A stretch of DNA of 64,000 bases from Pseudoteredinibacter isoporae (GCF_011602085.1 NZ_JAAONY010000001.1:62001-126000), one strand, 5' to 3'; positions 42,823 to 52,701 are shown, counted from the stretch's first letter. Notes: generated from the letters alone by a model not told the origin. Program-made: numbers and translations.

Positions 42823-45495
42823 ATGCGAAATTCTCTATTCCGCCTTACCTTTTGGCTAGCCGTCTGCGGCAGTGGTGCCATTATTGCAGGACTGGCTGCT
42901 TTTTACCTTTATCTGAGCCCGAAACTCCCCTCTGTGGAGAGTCTTCGGCACGTAAAACTACAAACTCCGCTGCGCGTCTATTCACGCGACGGCTTGCTCA
43001 TCGGCGAGTTTGGTGAAAAGCGCCGCACCCCCATTCAGCACCAGGATATTCCAGAGCTTTATACCAAAGCACTGCTGGCCGCTGAAGACGACCAGTTCTA
43101 TTCACACAATGGCGTTTCCATTCGCGGCCTGTTGCGCGCAGCTTCCCAGATCATAAGCTCTGGGCACATTCAGTCAGGCGGCAGCACCATCACCATGCAG
43201 GTGGCCCGCAACTTCTTCCTAACCCGCCAGCAGACCTTTGCTCGTAAATTCAACGAGATTCTTCTGGCCCTGCAAATTGAACGTGAGTTGAGCAAGGATG
43301 AAATTCTCGAACTCTACGTCAACGTCATCTTTTTAGGCAACCGCGCCTACGGTATTAATGCGGCAGCTGAGGTTTACTATGGTAAACCCTTGAGTGAATT
43401 AAGTTTAGCTCAATTAGCAATGATTGCAGGCTTACCTAAAGCACCCTCGACATTCAACCCGATCGCCAACCCGGAACGCGCCCTTATTCGCCGCAACTGG
43501 ATCCTCGGACGTATGCTATCTTTGGGTTATATCGACCAAAACCTCTATGACACCACCATTAATGAGCCCGTGACCGCCAGCGTGCACGGTATTAAAGTTG
43601 ACTATCACGCTCCCTATGTCGCCGAAATGGCCCGCCGCCAGGCCATGGACATCTACGGCCCCGGAGCCTACACCGATGGTCTCAAGGTTTACACCACCAT
43701 CGATAGCGGGCTGCAACGCCGCGCCCAGGAAGCCGTCATCGACGGTCTGCTTGCCTATGATAAACGTAAAGGTTATCGCGGCCCTGAACAGCATTGGCCG
43801 GCCAGTTTTATCGATCCGAGTGTCACTGACGTTACAGACTTCAACAATCTGGATCTCGCCGCGTGGCAAAGCGCCCTTGGCAACCTAAGCGAATTCGGCG
43901 GCCTTGAACCCGCGGTCGTAGTCCAGGTTTTCGAGCAGCAAATCCGAGCACTGCTGCCCAATGGCGACATTGTCGACATTGATTGGGAGCAGGGACTGCG
44001 CCAGGCCCGTCCATTCAAAACCGAGAATGCTCGTGGCGCCCGCCCCAAGCTCGCCAGTGATGTTGTCGCTGTTGGCGATGTTATTCGCCTGCAACAAAAC
44101 GACGATGACAGCTGGGCGTTCAGCCAAGTGCCCAAGGCACAGGCCGCATTGATCGCTTTGAACCCAAAAGATGGCGCCATTATCTCAATGGTTGGCGGTT
44201 TCGACTTTGCGCAAAGTCACTTTAATCGCGTGACCCAAGCCAAACGTCAGCCAGGTTCCAACTTCAAACCCTTTGTATACACAACCGCACTTGAACAGGG
44301 CCTGACTCCAGCGAGCATTATTAATGATGCTCCGATTGTTTTTGAAGATGCCAATCTGGAAAGCACCTGGCGCCCTGAAAACGACGGCGGAAAGTTTTAC
44401 GGCCCAACCCGTTTACGCCAGGCCCTTTACCGTTCACGCAACCTGGTGTCCATTCGCGTTTTGCGCAACATCGGCATTAATAATGCGATAAAAGGTATGG
44501 ATCGCTTCGGCTTCGAGCCAGCACTACTGCCGAAAGACTTGTCGCTGGCACTGGGCAGCTACGCGCTCACCCCCTTGGAAATTGTCACAGGTTACGCCGT
44601 ATTCGCAAACGGCGGCTTTAGAGTTGAGCCTTATTTGCTCAGCAGCATTCTGGATGTGAACGGTGAGGCCATTTACGAAGCCAATCCAGCAACGGCCTGC
44701 CCTCGTTGCGAAACACTGCTGGCAGGCAATGAGCAAACTGAAGAATCAACTGTAGAACCACAGGAAATTCTTCACGCGGACGAAGACAGAGATCAACTCA
44801 CGGATGCACTGGCCAACAATGAACAGTCCAATAATGAACCCGGCCAGCAAAGCGCCCCGGCTGAGGCAATGCAAAGTAATCGCGAATTGAATGACGAACT
44901 GGCTTCAGAGTTGGCTTCGGAACTCGCCGTGCTGAATCAGGAAAACGACGTCGAAACTTTTGAAGCCACCAGCAATGAACCAGCATTTGTTCCACCTGCT
45001 AACCCGGCAGAGAGAGTTCTTAATCCTCAAGTGGCTTACCTCATCAACTCCATGCTGCAGGATGTGATCCGTAAAGGCACCGGAACCGCCGCTAAAACCC
45101 TTGGCCGAAATGACCTGGCTGGAAAAACCGGAACCACCAACGGTCCGCGTGATGCCTGGTTTTCCGGTTACAACAGTGAAATGGTCGTGACCACATGGCT
45201 CGGTTTTGATCAGAACCTGATGCTTGGCCGAAGAGAATACGGTGGTTCAGCCGCCCTGCCGATCTGGATCGACTATATGCGCACGGCGTTGAAAGATGTT
45301 CCGGAAAGCAAACACCCTCAACCGGAAGGCATCATCACGGTTCGCATCGACCCCAAAACAGGCGAGCGAGCAAACATCAATACCATCGGAGCGATTTACG
45401 AAAGCTTCCGCCTGGAAAATGCGCCGGAATTGCTAAGCAATGAAAGTATTGGAAACAGTGACAGCGAGGAAGCCCTTCCCGAGGAGCTCTTCTAA
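42823..45495 (+). CDS. ponA: penicillin-binding protein 1A
   Basis: Bifunctional peptidoglycan synthase (class A PBP, mrcA/ponA), anchored by one N-terminal transmembrane helix. The glycosyltransferase domain has Glu88 in AAEDDQFYSHNG and GGSTITMQVARNFFLT. The transpeptidase domain has SNFK with Ser479, the SRN motif in YRSRNLVSIR and KTG at 768-770. An OB-like insert precedes the transpeptidase. A strongly acidic, Asn/Glu/Gln-rich stretch of about 90 residues (about 634-724) separates SRN and KTG and is longer than I expect there. The ATG at 42823 is chosen because it begins just before the membrane helix; an earlier ATG at 42772 would add 17 residues. Confidence 0.95.
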   Translation: MRNSLFRLTFWLAVCGSGAIIAGLAAFYLYLSPKLPSVESLRHVKLQTPLRVYSRDGLLIGEFGEKRRTPIQHQDIPELYTKALLAAEDDQFYSHNGVSIRGLLRAASQIISSGHIQSGGSTITMQVARNFFLTRQQTFARKFNEILLALQIERELSKDEILELYVNVIFLGNRAYGINAAAEVYYGKPLSELSLAQLAMIAGLPKAPSTFNPIANPERALIRRNWILGRMLSLGYIDQNLYDTTINEPVTASVHGIKVDYHAPYVAEMARRQAMDIYGPGAYTDGLKVYTTIDSGLQRRAQEAVIDGLLAYDKRKGYRGPEQHWPASFIDPSVTDVTDFNNLDLAAWQSALGNLSEFGGLEPAVVVQVFEQQIRALLPNGDIVDIDWEQGLRQARPFKTENARGARPKLASDVVAVGDVIRLQQNDDDSWAFSQVPKAQAALIALNPKDGAIISMVGGFDFAQSHFNRVTQAKRQPGSNFKPFVYTTALEQGLTPASIINDAPIVFEDANLESTWRPENDGGKFYGPTRLRQALYRSRNLVSIRVLRNIGINNAIKGMDRFGFEPALLPKDLSLALGSYALTPLEIVTGYAVFANGGFRVEPYLLSSILDVNGEAIYEANPATACPRCETLLAGNEQTEESTVEPQEILHADEDRDQLTDALANNEQSNNEPGQQSAPAEAMQSNRELNDELASELASELAVLNQENDVETFEATSNEPAFVPPANPAERVLNPQVAYLINSMLQDVIRKGTGTAAKTLGRNDLAGKTGTTNGPRDAWFSGYNSEMVVTTWLGFDQNLMLGRREYGGSAALPIWIDYMRTALKDVPESKHPQPEGIITVRIDPKTGERANINTIGAIYESFRLENAPELLSNESIGNSDSEEALPEELF

Positions 45496-45523
45496 GCCAC
45501 CCTTTCAAACGCAATCTCTACAA

Positions 45524-45561
45524 GCAATAAAAAAGCAGCCACCAGGGCTGCTTTTTATTGC
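45524..45561. terminator. bidirectional terminator between ponA and malic enzyme
   Basis: A long stem (AAAAAGCAGCC with GGCTGCTTTTT, extended by GCAAT and ATTGC) has an A-run on one side and a T-run on the other, and serves both converging genes. Confidence 0.93.
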
Positions 45562-45606
45562 GTGAAATCAGAAACCGTTGTCAGCTTCTGACTATCAATA
45601 TGCACA

Positions 45607-46872
45607 CTATTTAATATCGGCCGCCGAACGCAATGGGTAGTGACCCGGATAGGGTAAACGCGCCACCCCCGTATCAACAGCCGCTTGTGCAACCGCTGCG
45701 GCAACTGCACCAAGGAGACGCTCATCGGTCGGCTTCGGTAAAATATATTCCGTACCAAAACTTAATTCAGCACCACCATACGCTTCACACACTTCTGCAG
45801 GCACAGGCTGCTTGGCCAGCTCGCGAATTGCTTCAACCGCCGCCAGTTTCATCTCTTCGTTAATGGCTTTCGCACGCACATCCAAAGTGCCACGGAACAG
45901 GAACGGGAAGCACAACACATTGTTGACCTGATTCGGATAATCCGAACGACCCGTCGCCATAATTAAATCCGAACGCGCTTGATTCGCCAGTTTCGGATCA
46001 ATTTCCGGATCAGGGTTGGAACATGCAAATACCACCGGACGTTCAGCCATGGATTTCAATTGGGATTCAGACAACAAATTGGGACCCGACACCCCCAGAA
46101 AAGCATCCGCACCTTCAATGGCGTCATCCAAAGTACGCGCATCAGTTTCAATAGCAAAGGTTTCTTTGTATTCGTTCAAATGATCACGACCTGCATAAAT
46201 AACACCTTTACTGTCGAGCATGGTGATATTTTCAGGTTGCGCGCCAGCACTGATCATCAATTTACAACAAGCCTGAGCAGCCGCACCGGCGCCCAAACAA
46301 ACAATTTTTGCCGATGAAATGGTTTTACCCTGGATTTCCAATGCATTCATCATGCCCGCCACGGTTACGATGGCGGTACCGTGCTGATCATCGTGAAAAA
46401 TAGGCACCTGGCAGCGCTCGATTAATGCCTTTTCAATAACAAAGCACTCAGGCGCTTTAATATCTTCCAGATTGATTCCGCCGTAGGTATTCGCAATACG
46501 CTCAACGGTATCAATAAAGGCTTCAGGAGATTCGGCATCTACCTCAACATCAACGGAATCGATTCCCGCAAAACGCTTGAACAAAAGGCTCTTGCCTTCC
46601 ATGACTGGCTTGCTGGCCAAAGGGCCCAGATTACCCAACCCCAAAATGGCGCTGCCATCAGTAATTACCGCAACCAGATTGCCTTTGAGGGTGTACTTGA
46701 ATGCGTTTTCTGCATCTTTCGCGATTTCGCGAACCGGCTCAGCCACTCCGGGGCTATAGGCTAAGGAAAGATCTTCTTGGGTTTCCGCCGACGTACTCAA
46801 CTCGATGCTGAGCTTTCCGGGACGGGGGAAGGCGTGATAATCCAACGCCGCTTTTTTCAAATCGTTTGACAT
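45607..46872 (-). CDS. maeB: NAD(P)-dependent malic enzyme, short form
   Basis: Oxidative decarboxylation of malate to pyruvate and CO2. 421 residues, lacking the C-terminal phosphotransacetylase-like domain of E. coli MaeB, as in the Pseudomonas enzyme. Motifs: LAYSPGVAEPVREI, VITDGSAILGLGNLGPLAS, metal-binding FHDDQHGTAIVTVAGMMNA and the nucleotide-binding IVCLGAGAAAQACCKL. The ATG at 46872 begins the family-like sequence; a longer frame to 46938 adds 22 unlike residues. Malic enzyme beside ponA is the Pseudomonas order. Cofactor preference cannot be judged from what I can see. Confidence 0.94.
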   Translation of the reverse strand: MSNDLKKAALDYHAFPRPGKLSIELSTSAETQEDLSLAYSPGVAEPVREIAKDAENAFKYTLKGNLVAVITDGSAILGLGNLGPLASKPVMEGKSLLFKRFAGIDSVDVEVDAESPEAFIDTVERIANTYGGINLEDIKAPECFVIEKALIERCQVPIFHDDQHGTAIVTVAGMMNALEIQGKTISSAKIVCLGAGAAAQACCKLMISAGAQPENITMLDSKGVIYAGRDHLNEYKETFAIETDARTLDDAIEGADAFLGVSGPNLLSESQLKSMAERPVVFACSNPDPEIDPKLANQARSDLIMATGRSDYPNQVNNVLCFPFLFRGTLDVRAKAINEEMKLAAVEAIRELAKQPVPAEVCEAYGGAELSFGTEYILPKPTDERLLGAVAAAVAQAAVDTGVARLPYPGHYPLRSAADIK

Positions 46873-47226
46873 GGTCCCAACCACTATTGCTTTTGTTTGT
46901 GATTGCACAAAGCCGGGTAAATGCGATACCGCATCCACTCAGTCGTGCAGAATATTGTAATTATTTCCCGCGAAGCTCTGACGGCTTTTTAGACAGGTCC
47001 GAGAAGCATACTCCCAGCATATACAGCCATCAATAACAATTGTAACCACAATCACGGTGTTAGCGACCATAGATTCTATTAAATTGCCCTATAGCTAGGT
47101 TAAATTGGCCTAAATGCCGCATTATTTGAACGGACAATAACCAATATTCGTCTCGCCGATAAATAGGCAAGCTTTACACGACAAAAAAAGCAGAAGCCTT
47201 ACAAGTAAGGAGTTGGACATCCAGGC
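46873..47226. other. intergenic stretch, no gene seen
   Basis: About 350 bases between the malic enzyme start and the rpmE terminator. It is AT-richer than its surroundings, with no credible reading frame or hairpin. The malic enzyme promoter is expected here, but no clear box pair was found. Confidence 0.45.
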
Positions 47227-47230
47227 ACAA

Positions 47231-47264
47231 AAAAACCCTTGGCGGGATTCCGCGAAGGGTTTTT
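47231..47264 (-). terminator. intrinsic terminator of rpmE
   Basis: An outer stem of AAAAACCCTT and AAGGGTTTTT encloses an inner GCGG/CCGC hairpin; the minus-strand transcript ends in a T-run. It lies 44 bases after the rpmE stop codon. Confidence 0.92.
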
Positions 47265-47307
47265 CAAGTCGTCCGGTTTTGGGAAACCGGAGGAGCGCCA
47301 ACAAGAA

Positions 47308-47520
47308 TTACTTCTTGATGCGGCTGCCGAAACGCTTCTTGAAGCGATCGATACGACCACCAGTATCAACAACTTTCTGCTTACCGGTGTAGAAAGGGTG
47401 ACACTCTGAACATACGTCCAAGTGCAGGTCTTTGCCCAAAGTAGAGCCAGTCTTGATGGTATTACCGCAAGAACAAGTAGCGGTAATCTCACCGTAATTC
47501 GGATGGATATCAGCTTTCAT
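47308..47520 (-). CDS. rpmE: 50S ribosomal protein L31
   Basis: Small ribosomal protein of the large subunit, 70 residues. It is the zinc-binding type: Cys in CSCGN and in [10 protein letters not shown] form the CxC...CxxC set. Start at ATG after a GAGGCACACT stretch. As a zinc-containing paralogue it can be replaced by a C-minus form under zinc limitation in some species; no such paralogue is in the window. A single gene between the malic enzyme and priA, as in Pseudomonas. Confidence 0.97.
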   Translation of the reverse strand: MKADIHPNYGEITATCSCGNTIKTGSTLGKDLHLDVCSECHPFYTGKQKVVDTGGRIDRFKKRFGSRIKK

Positions 47521-47628
47521 AGTGTGCCTCTTTAATTAATCTTGTCTCCGCCACCCAGTCTCTGCCGAGCACGGAAACCCTATAAAGCGCTTTTGGGCCA
47601 GCCGCAGCGGCCAAAAAATAGACGGCGC

Positions 47629-47656
47629 ATACTAACAGAACAAAGCCAGAACGCAA
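47629..47656 (-). promoter_or_regulatory. probable rpmE promoter
   Basis: TTGCGT (47651-47656) and TAGTAT (47629-47634) on the minus strand, with 16-base spacing. A plus-strand TATAAT at 47732-47737 lies 27 bases before priA and may be its -10 box. Confidence 0.5.
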
Positions 47657-47763
47657 GAAAAATCGCATACCGTTGATGGAAGCAGGTTTCCGCCAACGCG
47701 AATCCGATGGTATTCCTCTGCCAGTGATACTTATAATGTCCCTTCATTAATCAGTATCAAGCC

Positions 47764-49962
47764 ATGCCTCCAAAGACCATAATTCGACTCGCCCTGCCTG
47801 TTCCCCTGCGCCGCCTGTTTGACTACCTGGGGGAAGAAGGCCGTGTTTATCCCATCGGCGCCCGCGTGCGTGTGCCCTTTGGTCAGCGTGAGCTGATTGG
47901 TATTGTGATTGAACAGACCGAAGACAGCGAACAGGATCTGGATAAACTCAAGCCTGCCAGAGCGCTATTGGACGAGAATGAACTGATCCCTTCAGACATT
48001 CGTCAACTGGTCGACTTTTGCAGCCGTTACTACCAGTGCCCCCTTGGTGAAGCCTATAACACCGCCCTCCCCAAGCTACTGAGGAATGGCGAGGCAGTCA
48101 GCCTGCCCCAACAGGAGTTCCTGCAACTCAGCCAGGAAGGCCTTGGTTTGCCTCCTGGAGGATTGGCCAAAGCCCGCAAACAGGCCGCGCTGCTTACCGC
48201 CCTGCAAGAACAAGGCAAACTGGACAAGACCGACTTAAAGCGCCTCTGCATCAGCAATGCTGTCGTTAAAGCCATGCAGGAAAAAGGTTTGCTGTGTTGG
48301 GAGAGTGAGCAGCTCCCGACCATCAAAGCCGAAGAGCAACAAAAACAGGAAGCCCTGGAACTCAATGACGAACAGAGCGCCGCACTGGAGCAGTTGCGCT
48401 ACCAAACGTTCGCCTGCTACCTTTTGGAAGGCACGACCGGCAGCGGAAAAACCGAAGTGTACCTGCAAGCCATTGCGGAGGTATTACGACAGGGCAAACA
48501 AGCCCTCGTCATGATCCCGGAAATCGGGCTGACACCCCAAACCCTTGGTCGCTTTCAAAATCGTTTTCGCTGCCCTGTCGTAGCGATTCATTCCGGCCTG
48601 AACGATAAGGAACGGCTGCAGGCATGGGGGATGGCCAAATCCGGCCAGGCGGGCATTATTATTGGCACCCGCTCCTCAGTATTCACCCCTTTATATAATC
48701 CGGGAATCATAATTATTGATGAAGAGCACGACCTGTCATTTAAACAGCAGGATGGCGTGCGCTATTCAGGCCGGGATCTTGCAATCTTCCGCGCCCAAAA
48801 AGCCGGTATCCCTATCGTGCTGGGCACCGCGACACCCAGCCTGGAAACGCTCCACAACGCCATACAGGGAAGATATCACCATCTGCGCCTCACTCGCCGG
48901 GCCGGTGCCGCACGGCCGCCCGCGATCAGCGTCGATGATATTAAGCAGAAAACCCTGATTGGCGGCCTGAGTCAGAACAGTCTGGACGCCATCGGCAATA
49001 CCCTGGCCGCAGGGAATCAGGTTTTGGTATTTCTGAACCGCCGAGGCTTCGCGCCCAGTCTTATCTGCCACAACTGCGGCTGGGTGGCGGAATGCCGCCA
49101 TTGCAGTGCGCGCATGACACTGCACAAAGCTCAGCGTCAATTGCGCTGCCACCATTGTGAAGCCAGTATGCCCCTGCCGACACAATGCCCGAAATGTTTC
49201 AGTCAGGAGCTGATTGGCCAGGGTTACGGCACCCAACGCAGCGAAGAAACCCTGCAGGAATACTTCCCTGAAACCCAGATTATTCGCATCGATCGGGACA
49301 GCACCCGTAAAAAACAGGCCATGCACGAACTGCTGCATGAAGTGGACCAAGGCCAGCCCTGCATCCTTTTAGGCACCCAAATGCTGGCTAAGGGGCATCA
49401 TTTTCCAAACGTTACTCTGGTAGTGATTGTCGATGCCGATGGCGGCCTGTTCAGTGGCGACTTCCGAGGGCCCGAGCGAATGGGGCAACTGATTACCCAG
49501 GTTGCAGGACGGGCGGGGCGGGCCGAAAAGCCCGGTCGAGTCATCATTCAAAGCCACAACAAAGACCACCCTCTTTTAGAAACACTGCTGGAACAGGGAT
49601 ACCATTTATTTGCTCGCCAGATATTACGTGAGCGCCAACTCGCCAATATGCCACCCTATCGTCAGCTGGCTCTTCTTCATTGTGACAGCAAAGATGGAAT
49701 TCTGGCCGAATCCTATTTACAGGGCCTGCGGCAATGGCTTGAACAATACGCCCCTCCAACGCCTGAACGTGTTTATCTCGGACCTTTTCCTGCACCTATG
49801 GAAAAGCGCAAACAAATGTTTCGCTTCCAGCTGCAATTCAACTGCGAAAACCGCCGCCAGATGCAGCAGCTCCTGCAACTGGCCGGACAATATCTGGAAC
49901 AGAGTAAAATGCCCCACAACATTCGCTGCTCATTAGATGTCGATCCATTAGACATGATGTAG
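47764..49962 (+). CDS. priA: primosomal protein N' (replication restart helicase)
   Basis: 3'-5' DNA helicase that reloads DnaB at stalled forks, 732 residues. The N-terminal DNA-binding domain (about 1-100) is followed by the helicase core: Walker A GTTGSGKTE, DEEHDLSFKQQ (DEEH box), and a motif VI region with QVAGRAGRAEKPGRV. Eight Cys in the inserted zinc domain are visible (CHNCGWVAECRHC and CHHC...CPKC). It starts at ATG. Confidence 0.97.
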   Translation: MPPKTIIRLALPVPLRRLFDYLGEEGRVYPIGARVRVPFGQRELIGIVIEQTEDSEQDLDKLKPARALLDENELIPSDIRQLVDFCSRYYQCPLGEAYNTALPKLLRNGEAVSLPQQEFLQLSQEGLGLPPGGLAKARKQAALLTALQEQGKLDKTDLKRLCISNAVVKAMQEKGLLCWESEQLPTIKAEEQQKQEALELNDEQSAALEQLRYQTFACYLLEGTTGSGKTEVYLQAIAEVLRQGKQALVMIPEIGLTPQTLGRFQNRFRCPVVAIHSGLNDKERLQAWGMAKSGQAGIIIGTRSSVFTPLYNPGIIIIDEEHDLSFKQQDGVRYSGRDLAIFRAQKAGIPIVLGTATPSLETLHNAIQGRYHHLRLTRRAGAARPPAISVDDIKQKTLIGGLSQNSLDAIGNTLAAGNQVLVFLNRRGFAPSLICHNCGWVAECRHCSARMTLHKAQRQLRCHHCEASMPLPTQCPKCFSQELIGQGYGTQRSEETLQEYFPETQIIRIDRDSTRKKQAMHELLHEVDQGQPCILLGTQMLAKGHHFPNVTLVVIVDADGGLFSGDFRGPERMGQLITQVAGRAGRAEKPGRVIIQSHNKDHPLLETLLEQGYHLFARQILRERQLANMPPYRQLALLHCDSKDGILAESYLQGLRQWLEQYAPPTPERVYLGPFPAPMEKRKQMFRFQLQFNCENRRQMQQLLQLAGQYLEQSKMPHNIRCSLDVDPLDMM

Positions 49963-50025
49963 AATGGCGGGCTTTCCCCTCTGTAGTCATTCATTAATCA
50001 GCAAGGAATAACAAGCACGGAACCC

Positions 50026-50643
50026 ATGAGTCAGGACTTTGCCAAGAAAAAGCGCAGCACTACCGCCCGTAACAGTACTCGCAGCTCCAGCAACAAGGGC
50101 AATAAGCGCCGCCCCAGCAACAGCAAGAAAACCCAGACCCGCAGCGCCAGCGGCTGGTTATGGTTTTTAAGTGGTGGCCTGCTCGGCAGCCTTGCAACAT
50201 TCCTGATCTTTCTGAGTGGCGTCATTCCCATTCCCCAAGACAAGGCGCCAGGCAAAACTCAAAGCAGGGCAACACAAGCCGCCGAGGAAAAACCCGTCCC
50301 GCAACCGCGTTTCGACTTTTATGAGCTTCTTAAAGAATCTGAAGTGGTCGTGGAAAAATCGGCCGATGCCTATGACGGTGGCGGCCCACGCGAACAGAAA
50401 AACATGGAATACCTGCTACAAGTTGGCTCTTTCCGCAGTCCGAACGATGCAGATCGCCTGCACGCTGAACTGGCCCTTTCCGGTTTCGACAGCCAGGTTG
50501 AAAAGGTCAAAGTGCGCAACGGCAGTACCTGGCATCGCGTGTTGGTAGGCCCTTATGCCAGCCGCTCAAAACTGGCAAACACACGGGGCAAGCTAATCAG
50601 CAAAGGCATTGAAACGCTGGTCATCGAACGCGAAGCCCGCTAG
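50026..50643 (+). CDS. SPOR domain membrane protein (FtsN-like)
   Basis: 205 residues: a basic, Ser/Lys/Arg-rich cytoplasmic N terminus (about 1-42), one transmembrane helix (about 45-68, SGWLWFLSGGLLGSLATFLI), a variable periplasmic linker and a SPOR domain at about 125-205 (LLQVGSFRSPNDADRLHAEL and RVLVGPYASRSKLANTRGKL). The topology matches FtsN-like proteins that bind septal peptidoglycan. In Pseudomonas the equivalent gene lies after argS; here it follows priA directly. A GC-rich hairpin at 50655-50677 lies just after the stop. Confidence 0.88.
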   Translation: MSQDFAKKKRSTTARNSTRSSSNKGNKRRPSNSKKTQTRSASGWLWFLSGGLLGSLATFLIFLSGVIPIPQDKAPGKTQSRATQAAEEKPVPQPRFDFYELLKESEVVVEKSADAYDGGGPREQKNMEYLLQVGSFRSPNDADRLHAELALSGFDSQVEKVKVRNGSTWHRVLVGPYASRSKLANTRGKLISKGIETLVIEREAR

Positions 50644-50654
50644 AAGCCTTTCCC

Positions 50655-50677
50655 CGGGCAGCCACTCGGGCTGCCCG
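50655..50677 (+). terminator. hairpin after the SPOR protein gene
   Basis: A 9-bp GC-rich stem (CGGGCAGCC with GGCTGCCCG) lies 12 bases after the stop codon. No T-run follows, so it may stabilise the mRNA end rather than terminate. Confidence 0.4.
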
Positions 50678-50747
50678 CCGTCACCTTACCGCTGCTCCAC
50701 CTTCCATTCGCTTTTACAGTCCTTTGCACAGTTGAGTGCCTGGAATG

Positions 50748-50775
50748 CTTGAAAAGCATGGATATTGCCCATACT
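50748..50775 (+). promoter_or_regulatory. sigma-32 (RpoH) heat-shock promoter of hslVU
   Basis: CTTGAAA (50748-50754) and GCCCATACT (50767-50775) with 12 bases between match the heat-shock consensus (CTTGAAA, then CCCCAT-type box). It lies about 60 bases before hslV. Confidence 0.75.
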
Positions 50776-50833
50776 TAAAGGGGTAATCGCCAATTTTCGT
50801 TTGGCATTCCTTACCCTTTAGAAAGGACGTCCC

Positions 50834-51373
50834 GTGGAACAATATCGAGGCACAACTATTCTATCCGCTCGTCGTAATGGCAAAGTCGTCATTGGCGGTG
50901 ACGGGCAAGTATCAATGGGCAATACCGTGATGAAAGGCAATGCCCGCAAAGTTCGCCGTTTGCATGGCGGCAAAGTACTGGCCGGATTCGCTGGCGGCAC
51001 AGCCGATGCGTTCACCTTGTTTGAACGCTTCGAAGCCAAACTGGAAGCCCACAATGGCCAACTGGTACGCGCAGCCGTCGAGCTGGCAAAAGACTGGCGC
51101 TCAGATCGCGCCCTGAGAAAACTCGAAGCCCTGTTGGCCGTAGCCAATCATGAAGCTTCCTTGATCATCACCGGTAATGGTGATGTTATCCAACCTGAAG
51201 ATGACCTCATTGCTATTGGCTCGGGAGGCCCCTTTGCACAATCTGCCGCCCGCGCCCTGTTGGACAACACCGAGATGGAAGCCATCGATATCGTCAAGCA
51301 AGGCCTGAAAATCGCCGGCGACATCTGTGTGTACACCAACCAGAACCATACTATTGAAGAACTGGAATACTGA
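50834..51373 (+). CDS. hslV: ATP-dependent protease subunit HslV (ClpQ)
   Basis: Proteolytic subunit of the HslUV heat-shock protease. 179 residues, starting at GTG with AAAGGA before it. The catalytic Thr is Thr7 in [12 protein letters not shown], so the six residues MEQYRG must be removed for activity, whereas E. coli HslV loses only Met. [38 protein letters not shown] and [17 protein letters not shown] are family motifs. It is followed 8 bases later by hslU and shares a heat-shock promoter. Confidence 0.97.
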   Translation: MEQYRGTTILSARRNGKVVIGGDGQVSMGNTVMKGNARKVRRLHGGKVLAGFAGGTADAFTLFERFEAKLEAHNGQLVRAAVELAKDWRSDRALRKLEALLAVANHEASLIITGNGDVIQPEDDLIAIGSGGPFAQSAARALLDNTEMEAIDIVKQGLKIAGDICVYTNQNHTIEELEY

Positions 51374-51381
51374 GTAAGACC

Positions 51382-52701
51382 ATGTCCAATATGACACCAA
51401 GAGAAATTGTCCACGAGCTGGACAAGCACATCATCGGTCAGAAAGAAGCCAAACGCGCCGTGGCCATTGCGCTACGTAACCGCTGGCGCCGTATGCAGCT
51501 GGAAGAAGAGCTGCGCAATGAAATCACGCCCAAAAATATTTTGATGATCGGCCCAACCGGTGTGGGTAAAACTGAAATTGCCCGCCGCTTGGCAAAGCTT
51601 GCCAATGCACCGTTCATTAAAGTAGAAGCCACCAAGTTTACTGAAGTCGGTTACGTCGGCCGCGATGTCGAATCCATTGTTCGTGACCTCGTCGACATGT
51701 CGATCAAAATGTATCGCGAGCAGGAAAAAGCCAAGGTTGAACATCGCGCTTATGATGCCGCCGAAGAACGCATTCTTGATGCCCTGCTGCCCCCCGCACG
51801 TGGCGAAGACCTGAGTGAAAAGGCCGAAAGTGGTACCCGTCAGATTTTCCGCAAAAAATTACGTGAAGGAGAACTGGACGAGAAAGAAATTGAACTGGAA
51901 CTGGCCACCACCCCTGTCGGCGTGGAAATCATGGCACCGCCAGGTATGGAAGACATGACCAGCCAATTGCAAAACATGTTTTCGTCCATGAATACTGGCA
52001 AGACCAAGAAAACCAAACTCACCGTTAAACAAGCCATGAAGCAGCTTCAAGATGAAGAAGCGGCCAAATTGATTAACGAGGAAGAAGTGAAAGCCAAAGC
52101 AATCGCGGCGGCCGAACAGAATGGTATTGTCTTTATTGATGAAATCGACAAGGTTGCCAAGCGCCAGGAAAGCTCCGGTGGTGATGTATCCCGCGAAGGT
52201 GTTCAGCGCGATTTGCTGCCATTAATTGAAGGCTGCACCGTCAGCACCAAGCACGGCATGATCAAAACCGACCACATTCTGTTTGTTGCATCTGGCGCAT
52301 TTCACTTAGCCAAACCTTCTGATCTGATCCCTGAACTTCAGGGCCGACTGCCAATTCGCGTGGAACTGGAAGCACTCAGCGCCGGAGATTTCGAACGCAT
52401 TTTGGTAGAGCCAAACGCTTCTCTAACCGAACAGCAAAAGGCCTTATTGGAAACCGAAGGTCTGGAACTGAACTTCACCGAAGATGGTATTCGCAAAATT
52501 GCAGAGACCGCATTTGACGTGAATGAGCGAACAGAAAATATTGGTGCTCGCCGATTGCATACCGTTCTTGAACGCTTACTGGAAGAAATTTCTTTTGACG
52601 CCAGTGACAGCAAAGGTCCTGTGACCATTAACGCCGAATACGTCAGCAATGCATTGGGCGAACTGGCACAGGATGAAGACCTGAGTCGCTTTATCCTGTA
52701 A
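51382..52701 (+). CDS. hslU: HslU ATPase (ClpY)
   Basis: AAA+ unfoldase that feeds proteins to HslV. 439 residues: Walker [10 protein letters not shown] (about 57-65), the I-domain insertion with a flexible segment at about 135-235, Walker [13 protein letters not shown], sensor 2 region and the C-terminal tail LSRFIL that docks on HslV. It ends the operon with a terminator 28 bases after the stop codon. Confidence 0.98.
   Translation: MSNMTPREIVHELDKHIIGQKEAKRAVAIALRNRWRRMQLEEELRNEITPKNILMIGPTGVGKTEIARRLAKLANAPFIKVEATKFTEVGYVGRDVESIVRDLVDMSIKMYREQEKAKVEHRAYDAAEERILDALLPPARGEDLSEKAESGTRQIFRKKLREGELDEKEIELELATTPVGVEIMAPPGMEDMTSQLQNMFSSMNTGKTKKTKLTVKQAMKQLQDEEAAKLINEEEVKAKAIAAAEQNGIVFIDEIDKVAKRQESSGGDVSREGVQRDLLPLIEGCTVSTKHGMIKTDHILFVASGAFHLAKPSDLIPELQGRLPIRVELEALSAGDFERILVEPNASLTEQQKALLETEGLELNFTEDGIRKIAETAFDVNERTENIGARRLHTVLERLLEEISFDASDSKGPVTINAEYVSNALGELAQDEDLSRFIL

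Noticed and set aside
47122-47304. A 60-codon minus-strand frame downstream of rpmE
   Set aside because: It runs through the rpmE terminator hairpin and has no ribosome binding site or motif.
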